64,000 nt of DNA from Elymus sibiricus (lineage: Eukaryota; Streptophyta; Magnoliopsida; Poales; Poaceae): positions 6,396,001 through 6,460,000 of the forward strand of contig CM077673.1 of NCBI GenBank assembly GCA_039707655.1. Reading direction: 5' to 3'. Positions 36,232 through 48,676 of the stretch are shown here, piece by piece. The position numbers were made by a program, and so were the translations under genes. The stretch's first letter is position 1; every line of letters starts with the position of its first letter. Under the pieces are notes generated by a model. It ran no database searches and was not told where the DNA came from. It saw only the letters and a program-made list of their open reading frames with translations.

Positions 36232-37179
36232 GAATGGACCAAATCTGCGAGTTTTGGCAAGGTCCCCGTAACCGGACCCCGGGCATCCCCAAATGTTGGG
36301 ACGACCACAACAACCAAAAACAGTGAATAATAGCATAGAAAACAGGTAAGAATGGACCAAATCTGCGAGTTTTGGCGAGGTCCCCGTAAGCGGACCCCAT
36401 GGTTCCCCGAACGTTTCGATCGTCCCGAGACCCAAAACCAGTGAGTAATAGCACAGAAAACTGGCCGGAAAAGACATAATCTGCTAGTTTTGGCGAGGTC
36501 CCGGTAACCGGTCCACGGGCTTCCCCGAATGTTCGGACGGCCACGACAACCAAAAAAACAGTGAATAATAGCATAGAAATCTGGTCAGAATGGACAAAAT
36601 CTGCGAGTTTTGCGGAGGTCCCCGTAAGCGGACCCCGGGGTTCCCCGAACATTTGGATCGCCCCGGGACCCATAATCAGAGAGTAATAGCATAGAAAACA
36701 GGTAAGAATGGACCAAATCTGCGAGTTCTGGCGATGTCACCGTAACCGGTCCACGGGCTTCCCCGAACGTTCGGACGACCAAGACAACCAAAAAACAGTG
36801 AATAATAGCACAGAAAACTAGTAAGAATGGACCAAATCTGCGAGTTTTGGCGAGGTCCCCGTAACCGGACCCCGGGCTTCCCCGAATGTTTGGACGACCA
36901 CGACAACCAAAAAACAGTGAATAATAGCATAGAAAACTGGTAAGAATGGAGCAAATCTGCGAGTTTTGGCAAGGTCCCCGTAACCGGACCCCGAGCATCC
37001 CCAAATGTTGGGACGACCACAACAACCAAAAACAGTGAATAATAGCATAGAAAACTGGTCAGACTAGACCAAATATGTGAGTTTTGGCGAGGTCCCCGTA
37101 AGCGGACCCCGGGGTTCCCCGAACATTTGGATCGCCCCGGGACCCATAATCAGAGAGTAATAGCATAGAAAACAGGTAA
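36232..37179 (+). repeat. 4-mers C-D-E-F and A-B-C-F* (948 bp)
   Basis: C-D-E-F (36232-36705) follows F* directly, so A and B are missing. A-B-C-F* (36706-37179) repeats 35758-36231 at an offset of 948 bp. Confidence 0.85.
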
Positions 37180-39311
37180 GAATGGACCAAATCTGCGAGT
37201 TTTGGCGATGTCACCGTAACCGTTCCACGGGCATCCCCGAACGTTCGGACGACCAAGACAACCAAAAAACAGTGAATAATAGCACAGAAAACTAGTAAGA
37301 ATGGACCAAATCTGCGAGTTTTGGCGATGTTACCGTAACCGTTCCACGGGCTTCCCCGAACGTTCGGACGACCAAGACAACCAAAAAACAGTGAATAATA
37401 GCACAGAAAACTAGTAAGAATGGACCAAATCTGAGTTTTGGCGAGGTCCCCGTAACCGGACCCTGGGCTTCCCCGAACGTTCGGACGACCACGACAACCA
37501 AAAAACAGTGAATAATAGCACATAAAACTAGTAAGAATGGACCAAATCTGCGAGTTTTGGCGATGTTACCGTAACCGTTCCACGGGCTTCCCCGAACGTT
37601 CGGACGACCAAGACAACCAAAAAACAGTGAATAATAGCACAGAAAACTAGTAAGAATGGACCAAATCTGAGTTTTGGCGAGGTCCCCGTAACCGGACCCT
37701 GGGCTTCCCCGAACGTTCGGACGACCACGACAACCAAAAAACAGTGAATAATAGCACATAAAACTAGTAAGAATGGACCAAATCTGCGAGTTTTGGCGAG
37801 GTCCCCGTAACCGGACCCCGGGCTTCCCCGAACGTTCGGACGACCACGACAACCAAAAAACAGTCAATAATAGCATAGAAAACTGGTAAGAATGGACCAA
37901 ATCTGCGAGTTTTCGCAAGGTCTCAGTAACCGGTCCCCGGGCATCCCCAAATGTTGGGACGACCACAACAACCAAAAACAGTGAATAATAGCATAGAAAA
38001 CAGGTAAGAATGGACCAAATCTGTGAGTTTTGGCGAGGTCCCCGTAAGCGGACCCCATGGTTCCCCGAACGTTTCGATCGTCCCGAGACCCAAAATCAGT
38101 GAGTAATAGCATAGAAAACTGGCCGGAACAGACAAAATCTGCTAGTTTTGGCGAGGTCCCGGTAACCGGTCCACGGGCTTCCCCGAATGTTCGGACGGCC
38201 ACGACAACCAAAAAAACAGTGAATAATAGCATAGAAATCTGGTCAGAATGGACAAAATCTGCGAGTTTTGGACAGGTCCCCGTAAGCGGACCCCGGGGTT
38301 CCCCGAACATTTGGATCGCCTCGGGACCCATAATCAGTGAGTAATAGCATAGAAAACAGGTAAGAATGGACCAAATCTGTGAGTTTTGGCGATGTCACCG
38401 TAACCGTTCCACGGGCTTCCCCGAACGTTCGGACGACCAAGACAACCAAAAAACAGTGAATAATAGCACAGAAAACTAGTAAGAATGGACCAAATCTGCG
38501 AGTTTTGTGGAGGTCCCCGTAACCGGACCCCGGGCTTCCCCGAACGTTCGGACGACCACGACAACCAAAAAACAGTGAATAATAGCGTAGAAAACTGGTA
38601 AGACTGGACCAAATCTGCGAGTTTTGGCAAGGTCCCCGTAACCGGACCCCGGGCATCCCCAAATGTTGGGACGACCACAACAACCAAAAACAGTGAATAC
38701 TAGCATAGATAACAGGTAAGAATGGACCAAATCTGCGAGTTTTGGCGAGGTCCCCGTAAGCGGACCCCATGGTTCCCCGAACGTTTTGATCGTCCCGAGA
38801 CCCAAAATCAGTGAGTAATAGCATAGAAAACTGGCCGGAAAAGACAAAATCTGCTAGTTTTGGCGAGGTCCCGGTAACCGGTCCACGGGCTTCCCCGAAC
38901 GTGCGGACGACCAAGACAACCAAAAAACAGTGAATAATAGCACAGAAAACTAGTAAGAATGGACCAAATCTGCGAGTTTTGGCGAGGTCCCCGTAACCGG
39001 ACCCCGGGCTTCCCCGAATGTTTGGACGACCACGACAACCAAAAAACAGTGAATAATAGCATAGAAAACTGGTAAGAATGGAGCAAATCTGCGAGTTTTG
39101 GCAAGGTCCCCGTAACCGGACCCCGAGCATCCCCAAATGTTGGGACGACCACAACAACCAAAAACAGTGAATAATAGCATAGAAAACTGGTCAGACTAGA
39201 CCAAATATGTGAGTTTTGGCGAGGTCCCCGTAAGCGGACCCCGGGGTTCCCCGAACATTTGGATCGCCCCGGGACCCATAATCAGAGAGTAATAGCATAG
39301 AAAACAGGTAA
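37180..39311 (+). repeat. 10-mer plus 8-mer A-B-C-D-(E/A)-B-C-F* (2132 bp)
   Basis: The 10-mer (37180-38363) matches 29358-30541. In the following unit the monomer at 38838-38956 begins as E (GAAAAGACAAAATC) and ends as A (GACCAAGACAACC, AGCACAG, CTAGTAA). The join lies in the shared CGGTCCACGGGCTTCC stretch at about 38874-38899, and next to it is a private GTGCGG change. This chimera is the left boundary of a 3080-bp tandem copy. Confidence 0.85.
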
Positions 39312-39785
39312 GAATGGACCAAATCTGCGAGTTTTGGCAAGGTCCCCGTAACCGGACCCCGGGCATCCCCAAATGTTGGGACGACCACAACAACCAAAAA
39401 CAGTGAATAATAGCATAGAAAACAGGTAAGAATGGACCAAATCTGCGAGTTTTGGCGAGGTCCCCGTAAGCGGACCCCATGGTTCCCCGAACGTTTCGAT
39501 CGTCCCGAGACCCAAAACCAGTGAGTAATAGCACAGAAAACTGGCCGGAAAAGACATAATCTGCTAGTTTTGGCGAGGTCCCGGTAACCGGTCCACGGGC
39601 TTCCCCGAATGTTCGGACGGCCACGACAACCAAAAAAACAGTGAATAATAGCATAGAAATCTGGTCAGAATGGACAAAATCTGCGAGTTTTGCGGAGGTC
39701 CCCGTAAGCGGACCCCGGGGTTCCCCGAACATTTGGATCGCCCCGGGACCCATAATCAGAGAGTAATAGCATAGAAAACAGGTAA
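39312..39785 (+). repeat. 4-mer C-D-E-F (474 bp)
   Basis: A second copy of 36232-36705 at an offset of 3080 bp, again directly after F*. D has AAACCAGTGAG, E has GACATAATC and F has GCGGAGG. Confidence 0.86.
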
Positions 39786-42155
39786 GAATGGACCAAATCT
39801 GCGAGTTCTGGCGATGTCACCGTAACCGGTCCACGGGCTTCCCCGAACGTTCGGACGACCAAGACAACCAAAAAACAGTGAATAATAGCACAGAAAACTA
39901 GTAAGAATGGACCAAATCTGCGAGTTTTGGCGAGGTCCCCGTAACCGGACCCCGGGCTTCCCCGAATGTTTGGACGACCACGACAACCAAAAAACAGTGA
40001 ATAATAGCATAGAAAACTGGTAAGAATGGAGCAAATCTGCGAGTTTTGGCAAGGTCCCCGTAACCGGACCCCGAGCATCCCCAAATGTTGGGACGACCAC
40101 AACAACCAAAAACAGTGAATAATAGCATAGAAAACTGGTCAGACTAGACCAAATATGTGAGTTTTGGCGAGGTCCCCGTAAGCGGACCCCGGGGTTCCCC
40201 GAACATTTGGATCGCCCCGGGACCCATAATCAGAGAGTAATAGCATAGAAAACAGGTAAGAATGGACCAAATCTGCGAGTTTTGGCGATGTCACCGTAAC
40301 CGTTCCACGGGCATCCCCGAACGTTCGGACGACCAAGACAACCAAAAAACAGTGAATAATAGCACAGAAAACTAGTAAGAATGGACCAAATCTGCGAGTT
40401 TTGGCGATGTTACCGTAACCGTTCCACGGGCTTCCCCGAACGTTCGGACGACCAAGACAACCAAAAAACAGTGAATAATAGCACAGAAAACTAGTAAGAA
40501 TGGACCAAATCTGAGTTTTGGCGAGGTCCCCGTAACCGGACCCTGGGCTTCCCCGAACGTTCGGACGACCACGACAACCAAAAAACAGTGAATAATAGCA
40601 CATAAAACTAGTAAGAATGGACCAAATCTGCGAGTTTTGGCGATGTTACCGTAACCGTTCCACGGGCTTCCCCGAACGTTCGGACGACCAAGACAACCAA
40701 AAAACAGTGAATAATAGCACAGAAAACTAGTAAGAATGGACCAAATCTGAGTTTTGGCGAGGTCCCCGTAACCGGACCCTGGGCTTCCCCGAACGTTCGG
40801 ACGACCACGACAACCAAAAAACAGTGAATAATAGCACATAAAACTAGTAAGAATGGACCAAATCTGCGAGTTTTGGCGAGGTCCCCGTAACCGGACCCCG
40901 GGCTTCCCCGAACGTTCGGACGACCACGACAACCAAAAAACAGTCAATAATAGCATAGAAAACTGGTAAGAATGGACCAAATCTGCGAGTTTTCGCAAGG
41001 TCTCAGTAACCGGTCCCCGGGCATCCCCAAATGTTGGGACGACCACAACAACCAAAAACAGTGAATAATAGCATAGAAAACAGGTAAGAATGGACCAAAT
41101 CTGTGAGTTTTGGCGAGGTCCCCGTAAGCGGACCCCATGGTTCCCCGAACGTTTCGATCGTCCCGAGACCCAAAATCAGTGAGTAATAGCATAGAAAACT
41201 GGCCGGAACAGACAAAATCTGCTAGTTTTGGCGAGGTCCCGGTAACCGGTCCACGGGCTTCCCCGAATGTTCGGACGGCCACGACAACCAAAAAAACAGT
41301 GAATAATAGCATAGAAATCTGGTCAGAATGGACAAAATCTGCGAGTTTTGGACAGGTCCCCGTAAGCGGACCCCGGGGTTCCCCGAACATTTGGATCGCC
41401 TCGGGACCCATAATCAGTGAGTAATAGCATAGAAAACAGGTAAGAATGGACCAAATCTGTGAGTTTTGGCGATGTCACCGTAACCGTTCCACGGGCTTCC
41501 CCGAACGTTCGGACGACCAAGACAACCAAAAAACAGTGAATAATAGCACAGAAAACTAGTAAGAATGGACCAAATCTGCGAGTTTTGTGGAGGTCCCCGT
41601 AACCGGACCCCGGGCTTCCCCGAACGTTCGGACGACCACGACAACCAAAAAACAGTGAATAATAGCGTAGAAAACTGGTAAGACTGGACCAAATCTGCGA
41701 GTTTTGGCAAGGTCCCCGTAACCGGACCCCGGGCATCCCCAAATGTTGGGACGACCACAACAACCAAAAACAGTGAATACTAGCATAGATAACAGGTAAG
41801 AATGGACCAAATCTGCGAGTTTTGGCGAGGTCCCCGTAAGCGGACCCCATGGTTCCCCGAACGTTTTGATCGTCCCGAGACCCAAAATCAGTGAGTAATA
41901 GCATAGAAAACTGGCCGGAAAAGACAAAATCTGCTAGTTTTGGCGAGGTCCCGGTAACCGGTCCACGGGCTTCCCCGAATGTTCGGACGGCCACGACAAC
42001 CAAAAAAACAGTGAATAATAGCATAGAAATCTGGTCAGAATGGACAAAATCTGCGAGTTTTGGCGAGGTCCCCGTAAGCGGACCCCGGGGTTCCCCGAAC
42101 ATTTGGATCGCCCCGGGACCCATAATCAGAGAGTAATAGCATAGAAAACAGGTAA
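39786..42155 (+). repeat. 20-monomer super-repeat (2370 bp)
   Basis: A-B-C-F* (39786-40259), 10-mer (40260-41443) and TGTGGAGG hexamer (41444-42155). A of the 4-mer has GTTCTGGCG. The 10-mer and hexamer match 29358-31253 at an offset of 10902 bp. Confidence 0.87.
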
Positions 42156-43458
42156 GAATGGACCAAATCTGCGAGTTTTGGCGATGTCACCGTAACCGTT
42201 CCACGGGCTTCCCCGAACGTTCGGACGACCAAGACAACCAAAAAACAGTGAATAATAGCACAGAAAACTAGTAAGAATGGACCAAATCTGCGAGTTTTGG
42301 CGAGGTCCCCGTAACCGGACCCCGGGCTTCCCCGAACGTTCGGACGACCAGGACAACCAAAAAACAGTGAATAATAGCATAGAAAACTGGTAAGAATGGA
42401 CCAAATCTGCGAGTTTTGGCAAGGTCCCCGTAACCGGACCCCGAGCATCCCCAAATGTTGGGACGACCACAACAACCAAAAACAGTGAATAATAGCATAG
42501 AAAACTGGTCAGACTAGACCAAATATGCGAGTTTTGGCGAGGTCCCCGTAAGCGGACCCCGGGGTTCCCCGAACATTTGGATCGCCCCGGGACCCATAAT
42601 CAGAGAGTAATAGCATAGAAAACAGGTAAGAATGGACCAAATCTGCGAGTTTTGGCGATGTCACCGTAACCGTTCCACGGGCATCCCCGAACGTTCGGAC
42701 GACCAAGACAACCAAAAAACAGTGAATAATAGCACAGAAAACTAGTAAGAATGGACCAAATCTGCGAGTTTTGGCGATGTTACCGTAACCGTTCCACGGG
42801 CTTCCCCGAACGTTCGGACGACCAAGACAACCAAAAAACAGTGAATAATAGCACAGAAAACTAGTAAGAATGGACCAAATCTGAGTTTTGGCGAGGTCCC
42901 CGTAACCGGACCCTGGGCTTCCCCGAACGTTCGGACGACCACGACAACCAAAAAACAGTGAATAATAGCATAGAAAACAGGTAAGAATGGACCAAATCTG
43001 CGAGTTTTGGCAAGGTCCCCGTAACCGGACCCCGGGCATCCCCAAATGTTGGGACGACCACAACAACCAAAAACAGTGAATACTAGCATAGAAAACAGGT
43101 AAGAATGGACCAAATCTGCGAGTTTTGGCGAGGTCCCCGTAAGCGGACCCCTTGGTTCCCCGAACGTTTCGATCGTCCCGAGACCCAAAATCAGTGAGTA
43201 ATAGCATAAAAAACTGGCCGGAACAGACAAAATCTGCTAGTTTTGGCGAGGTCCCAGTAATTGGTCCACGGGCTTCCCCGAATGTTCGGACGGCCACGAC
43301 AAACAAAAAAACAGTGAATAATAGCATAGAAATCTGGTCAGAATGGAGAAAATCTGCGAGTTTTGGCGAGGTCCCCGTAAGCGGACCCCGGGGTTCCCCG
43401 AACATTTGGATCGCCCCGGGACCCATAATCAGAGAGTAATAGCATAGAAAACAGGTAA
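42156..43458 (+). repeat. 4-mer plus 7-mer A-A2-B'-C-D-E-F (1303 bp)
   Basis: Matches 31254-32556 at an offset of 10902 bp. One difference seen is GAGGTCCCAG in E instead of GAGGTTCCAG. Confidence 0.87.
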
Positions 43459-43933
43459 GAATGGACCAAATCTGCGAGTTTTGGCGATGTCCCCGTAACC
43501 GGTCCACGGGCTTCCCCGAAAGTTCGGACGACCAAGACAACCTAAAAACAATGAATAATAGAACAGGAAACTAGTAAGAATGGACCAAATCTGCGAGTTT
43601 TGGTGAGGTCCCCGTAACCGGACCCTGGGCTTCCCCGAACGTTCGGACGACCACGACAACCAAAAAACAGTGAATAATAGCATAGAAAACTGGTAAGAAT
43701 GCACCAAATCTGCGAGTTTTGGCGAGGTCCCCGTAACCGGACCCCGGGCTTCCCCGAACGTTCGGACGACCACGACAACCAAAAAACAGTGAATAATAGC
43801 ATAGAAAACAGGTAAGAATGGACCAAATCTGCGAGTTTTGGCGAGGTCCCCGTAAGCGGACCCCGGGGTTCCCCGAACATTTGGATCGCCCCGGGACCCA
43901 TAATCAGAGAGTAATAGCATAGAAAACAGGTAA
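43459..43933 (+). repeat. Irregular 4-mer A-B-B-F (475 bp)
   Basis: A has GATGTCCCCG, GAAAGTTCGG, CCTAAAAACAATG and AGAACAGGAAAC. B has GGTGAGG and CCCTGGGC. These resemble the first hexamer (84-794). The next monomer (43697) starts GAATGCACC, like a diverged C, but is B. The last (43816) starts like D or C and continues as F. It appears to be a relic of the diverged haplotype between two amplified blocks. Confidence 0.8.
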
Positions 43934-45236
43934 GAATGGACCAAATCTGCGAGTTTTGGCGATGTCACCGTAACCGTTCCACGGGCTTCCCCGAACGTTC
44001 GGACGACCAAGACAACCAAAAAACAGTGAATAATAGCACAGAAAACTAGTAAGAATGGACCAAATCTGCGAGTTTTGGCGAGGTCCCCGTAACCGGACCC
44101 CGGGCTTCCCCGAACGTTCGGACGACCAGGACAACCAAAAAACAGTGAATAATAGCATAGAAAACTGGTAAGAATGGACCAAATCTGCGAGTTTTGGCAA
44201 GGTCCCCGTAACCGGACCCCGAGCATCCCCAAATGTTGGGACGACCACAACAACCAAAAACAGTGAATAATAGCATAGAAAACTGGTCAGACTAGACCAA
44301 ATATGCGAGTTTTGGCGAGGTCCCCGTAAGCGGACCCCGGGGTTCCCCGAACATTTGGATCGCCCCGGGACCCATAATCAGAGAGTAATAGCATAGAAAA
44401 CAGGTAAGAATGGACCAAATCTGCGAGTTTTGGCGATGTCACCGTAACCGTTCCACGGGCATCCCCGAACGTTCGGACGACCAAGACAACTAAAAAACAG
44501 TGAATAATAGCACAGAAAACTAGTAAGAATGGACCAAATCTGCGAGTTTTGGCGATGTTACCGTAACCGTTCCACGGGCTTCCCCGAACGTTCGGACGAC
44601 CAAGACAACCAAAAAACAGTGAATAATAGCACAGAAAACTAGTAAGAATGGACCAAATCTGAGTTTTGGCGAGGTCCCCGTAACCGGACCCTGGGCTTCC
44701 CCGAACGTTCGGACGACCACGACAACCAAAAAACAGTGAATAATAGCATAGAAAACAGGTAAGAATGGACCAAATCTGCGAGTTTTGGCAAGGTCCCCGT
44801 AACCGGACCCCGGGCATCCCCAAATGTTGGGACGACCACAACAACCAAAAACAGTGAATACTAGCATAGAAAACAGGTAAGAATGGACCAAATCTGCGAG
44901 TTTTGGCGAGGTCCCCGTAAGCGGACCCCTTGGTTCCCCGAACGTTTCGATCGTCCCGAGACCCAAAATCAGTGAGTAATAGCATAAAAAACTGGCCGGA
45001 ACAGACAAAATCTGCTAGTTTTGGCGAGGTCCCAGTAATTGGTCCACGGGCTTCCCCGAATGTTCGGACGGCCACGACAAACAAAAAAACAGTGAATAAT
45101 AGCATAGAAATCTGGTCAGAATGGAGAAAATCTGCGAGTTTTGGCGAGGTCCCCGTAAGCGGACCCCGGGGTTCCCCGAACATTTGGATCGCCCCGGGAC
45201 CCATAATCAGAGAGTAATAGCATAGAAAACAGGTAA
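43934..45236 (+). repeat. 4-mer plus 7-mer A-A2-B'-C-D-E-F (1303 bp)
   Basis: Another copy of the 31254-32556 plan (offset 12680). It shares GAGGTCCCAG with 42630-43458, and A reads GACAACTAAAAAAC. Confidence 0.86.
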
Positions 45237-47372
45237 GAATGGACCAAATCTGCGAGTTTTGGCGATGTCACCGTAACCGGTCCACGGGCTTCCCCGAACG
45301 TTCGGACGACCAAGACAACCAAAAAACAGTGAATAATAGCACAGAAAACTAGTAAGATTGGACCAAATCTGCGAGTTTTGGCGAGGTCCCCGTAACCGGA
45401 CCCCGGGCTTCCCCGAACGTTCGGACGACCACGACAACCAAAAAACAGTGAATAATAGCATAGAAAACTGGTAAGAATGGACCAAATCTGCGAGTTTTGG
45501 CAAGGTCCCCGTAACCGGACTCCGGGCATCCCCAAATGTTGGGACGACCACAACAACCAAAAACAGTGAATAATAGCATAGAAAACAGGTAAGAATGGAC
45601 CAAATCTGCGAGTTTTGGCGAGGTCCCCGTAAGCGGACCCCATGGTTCCCCGAACGTTTCGATCGTCCCGAGACCCAAAACCAGTGAGTAATAGCACAGA
45701 AAACTGGCCGGAAAAGACATAATCTGCTAGTTTTGGCGAGGTCCCGGTAACCGGTCCACGGGCTTCCCCGAATGTTCGGACGGCCACGACAACCAAAAAA
45801 ACAGTGAATAATAGCATAGAAATCTGGTCAGAATGGACAAAATCTGCGAGTTTTGCGGAGGTCCCCGTAAGCGGACCCCGGGGTTCCCCGAACATTTGGA
45901 TCGCCCCGGGACCCATAATCAGAGAGTAATAGCATAGAAAACAGGTAAGAATGGACCAAATCTGCGAGTTCTGGCGATGTCACCGTAACCGGTCCACGGG
46001 CTTCCCCGAACGTTCGGACGACCAAGACAACCAAAAAACAGTGAATAATAGCACAGAAAACTAGTAAGAATGGACCAAATCTGCGAGTTTTGGCGAGGTC
46101 CCCGTAACCGGACCCCGTGCTTCCCCGAATGTTTGGACGACCACGACAACCAAAAAACAGTGAATAATAGCATAGAAAACTGGTAAGAATGGAGCAAATC
46201 TGCGAGTTTTGGCAAGGTCCCCGTAACCGGACCCCGGGCATCCCCAAATGTTGGGACAACCACAACAACCAAAAACAGTGAATAATAGCATAGAAAACAG
46301 GTAAGAATGGACCAAATCTGCGAGTTTTGGCGAGGTCCCCGTAAGCGGACCCCATGGTTCCACGAACGTTTCGATCGTCCCGAGACCCAAAATCAGTGAG
46401 TAATAGCATAGAAAACTGGCCGGAACAGAGAAAATCTGCTAGTTTTGGCGAGGTCCCGGTAACCGGTCCACGGGCTTCCCCGAATGTTCGGACGGCCACG
46501 ACAACCAAAAAAACAGTGAATAATAGCATAGAAATCTGGTCAGAATGGACAAAATCTGCGAGTTTTGGACAGGTCCCCGTAAGCGGACCCCGGGGTTCCC
46601 CGAACATTTGGATCGCCTCGGGACCCATAATCAGTGAGTAATAGCATAGAAAACAGGTAAGAATGGACCAAATCTGTGAGTTTTGGCGAGGTCACCGTAA
46701 CCGTTCCACGGGCTTCCCCGAACGTTCGGACGACCAAGACAACCAAAAAACAGTGAATAATAGCACAGAAAACTAGTAAGAATGGACCAAATCTGTGAGT
46801 TTTGTGGAGGTCCCCGTAACCGGACCCCGGGCTTCCCCGAACGTTCGGACGACCACGACAACCAAAAAACAGTGAATAATAGCGTAGAAAACTGGTAAGA
46901 CTGGACCAAATCTGCGAGTTTTGGCAAGGTCCCCGTAACCGGACCCCGGGCATCCCCAAATGTTGGGACGACCACAACAACCAAAAACAGTGAATACTAG
47001 CATAGATAACAGGTAAGAATGGACCAAATCTGCGAGTTTTGGCGAGGTCCCCGTAAGCGGACCCCATGGTTCCCCGAACGTTTCGATCGTCCCGAGACCC
47101 AAAATCAGTGAGTAATAGCATAGAAAACTGGCCGGAAAAGACAAAATCTGCTAGTTTTGGCGAGGTCCCGGTAACCGGTCCACGGGCTTCCCCGAATGTT
47201 CGGACGGCCACGACAACCAAAAAAACAGTGAATAATAGCATAGAAATCTGGTCAGAATGGACAAAATCTGCGAGTTTTGGCGAGGTCCCCGTAAGCGGAC
47301 CCCGGGGTTCCCCGAACATTTGGATCGCCCCGGGACCCATAATCAGAGAGTAATAGCATAGAAAACAGGTAA
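45237..47372 (+). repeat. Three hexamers (45237-45948, 45949-46660, 46661-47372)
   Basis: All three are A-B-C-D-E-F. In the first, B starts GATTGGACC and C has GACTCCGGG. In the second, D has GGTTCCACGAACG and E starts GAACAGAGAAAA. In the third, A has GGCGAGGTCACCG and B is the TGTGGAGG type. Confidence 0.87.
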
Positions 47373-48676
47373 GAATGGACCAAATCTGCGAGTTTTGGCG
47401 ATGTCACCGTAACCGTTCCACGGGCTTCCCCGAACGTTCGGACGACCAAGACAACCAAAAAACAGTGAATAATAGCACAGAAAACTAGTAAGAATGGACC
47501 AAATCTGCGAGTTTTGGCGAGGTCCCCGTAACCGGACCCCGGGCTTCCCCGAACGTTCGGACGACTAGGACAACCAAAAAACAGTGAATAATAGCATAGA
47601 AAACTGGTAAGAATGGACCAAATCTGCGAGTTTTGGCAAGGTCCCCGTAACCGGACCCCGAGCATCCCCAAATGTTGGGACGACCACAACAACCGAAAAC
47701 AGTGAATAATAGCATAGAAAACTTGTCAGACTAGACCAAATATGCGAGTTTTGGCGAGGTCCCCGTAAGCGGACCCCGGGGTTCCCCGAACATTTGGATC
47801 GCCCCGGGACCCATAATCAGAGAGTAATAGCATAGAAAACAGGTAAGAATGGATCAAATCTGCGAGTTTTGGCGATGTCACCGTAACCGTTCCACGGGCA
47901 TCGCCGAACGTTCGGACGACCAAGACAACCAAAAAACAGTGAATAATAGCACAGAAAACTAGTAACAATGGACCAAATCTGCGAGTTTTGGTGAGGTCCC
48001 CGTAACAGGACCCCGGGCTTCCCCGAACGTTCGGACGACCACGACAACCAAAAAACAGTGAATAATAGCATAGAAAACTGGTAAGAATGGACCAAATCTG
48101 CGTGTTTTGGCAAGGTCCCCGTGACAGGACCCCGAGCATCCCCAAATGTTGGGACGACCACAACAACCAAAAACAGTGAATAATAGCATAGAAAACAGGT
48201 AAGAATGGACCAAATCTGCGAGTTTTGGCAAGGTCCCCGTAACCGGACCCCGGGCATCCCCAAATGTTGGGACGACCACAACAACCAAAAACAGTGAATA
48301 CTAGCATAGAAAACAGGTAAGAAAGGACCAAATTTGCGAGTTTTGGCGAGGTCCCCGTAAGCGGACCCCATGGTTCCCCGAACGTTTCGATCGTCCCGAG
48401 ACCCAAAATCAGTGAGTAATAGCATAAAAAACTGGCCGGAACAGACAAAATCTGCTAGTTTTGGCGAGGTCCCAGTAATTGGTCCACGGGCTTCCCCGAA
48501 TGTTCGGACGGCCACGACAACCAAAAAAACAGTGAATAATAGCATAGAAATCTGGTCAGAATGGAGAAAATCTGCGAGTTTTGGCGAGGTCCCCGTAAGC
48601 GGACCCCGGGGTTCCCCGAACATTTGGATCGCCCCGGGACCCATAATCAGAGAGTAATAGCATAGAAAACAGGTAA
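47373..48676 (+). repeat. 4-mer plus 7-mer A-B-C-C-D-E-F (1304 bp)
   Basis: C of the 4-mer has AACCGAAAACAG and ends ACTTGTCA. In the 7-mer, A has GGCATCGCCG, the first C (48085) has TGCGTGTTTTGG and GTGACAGGACC, and D starts GAAAGGACC. These marks recur 3440 bp to the right. Confidence 0.86.
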
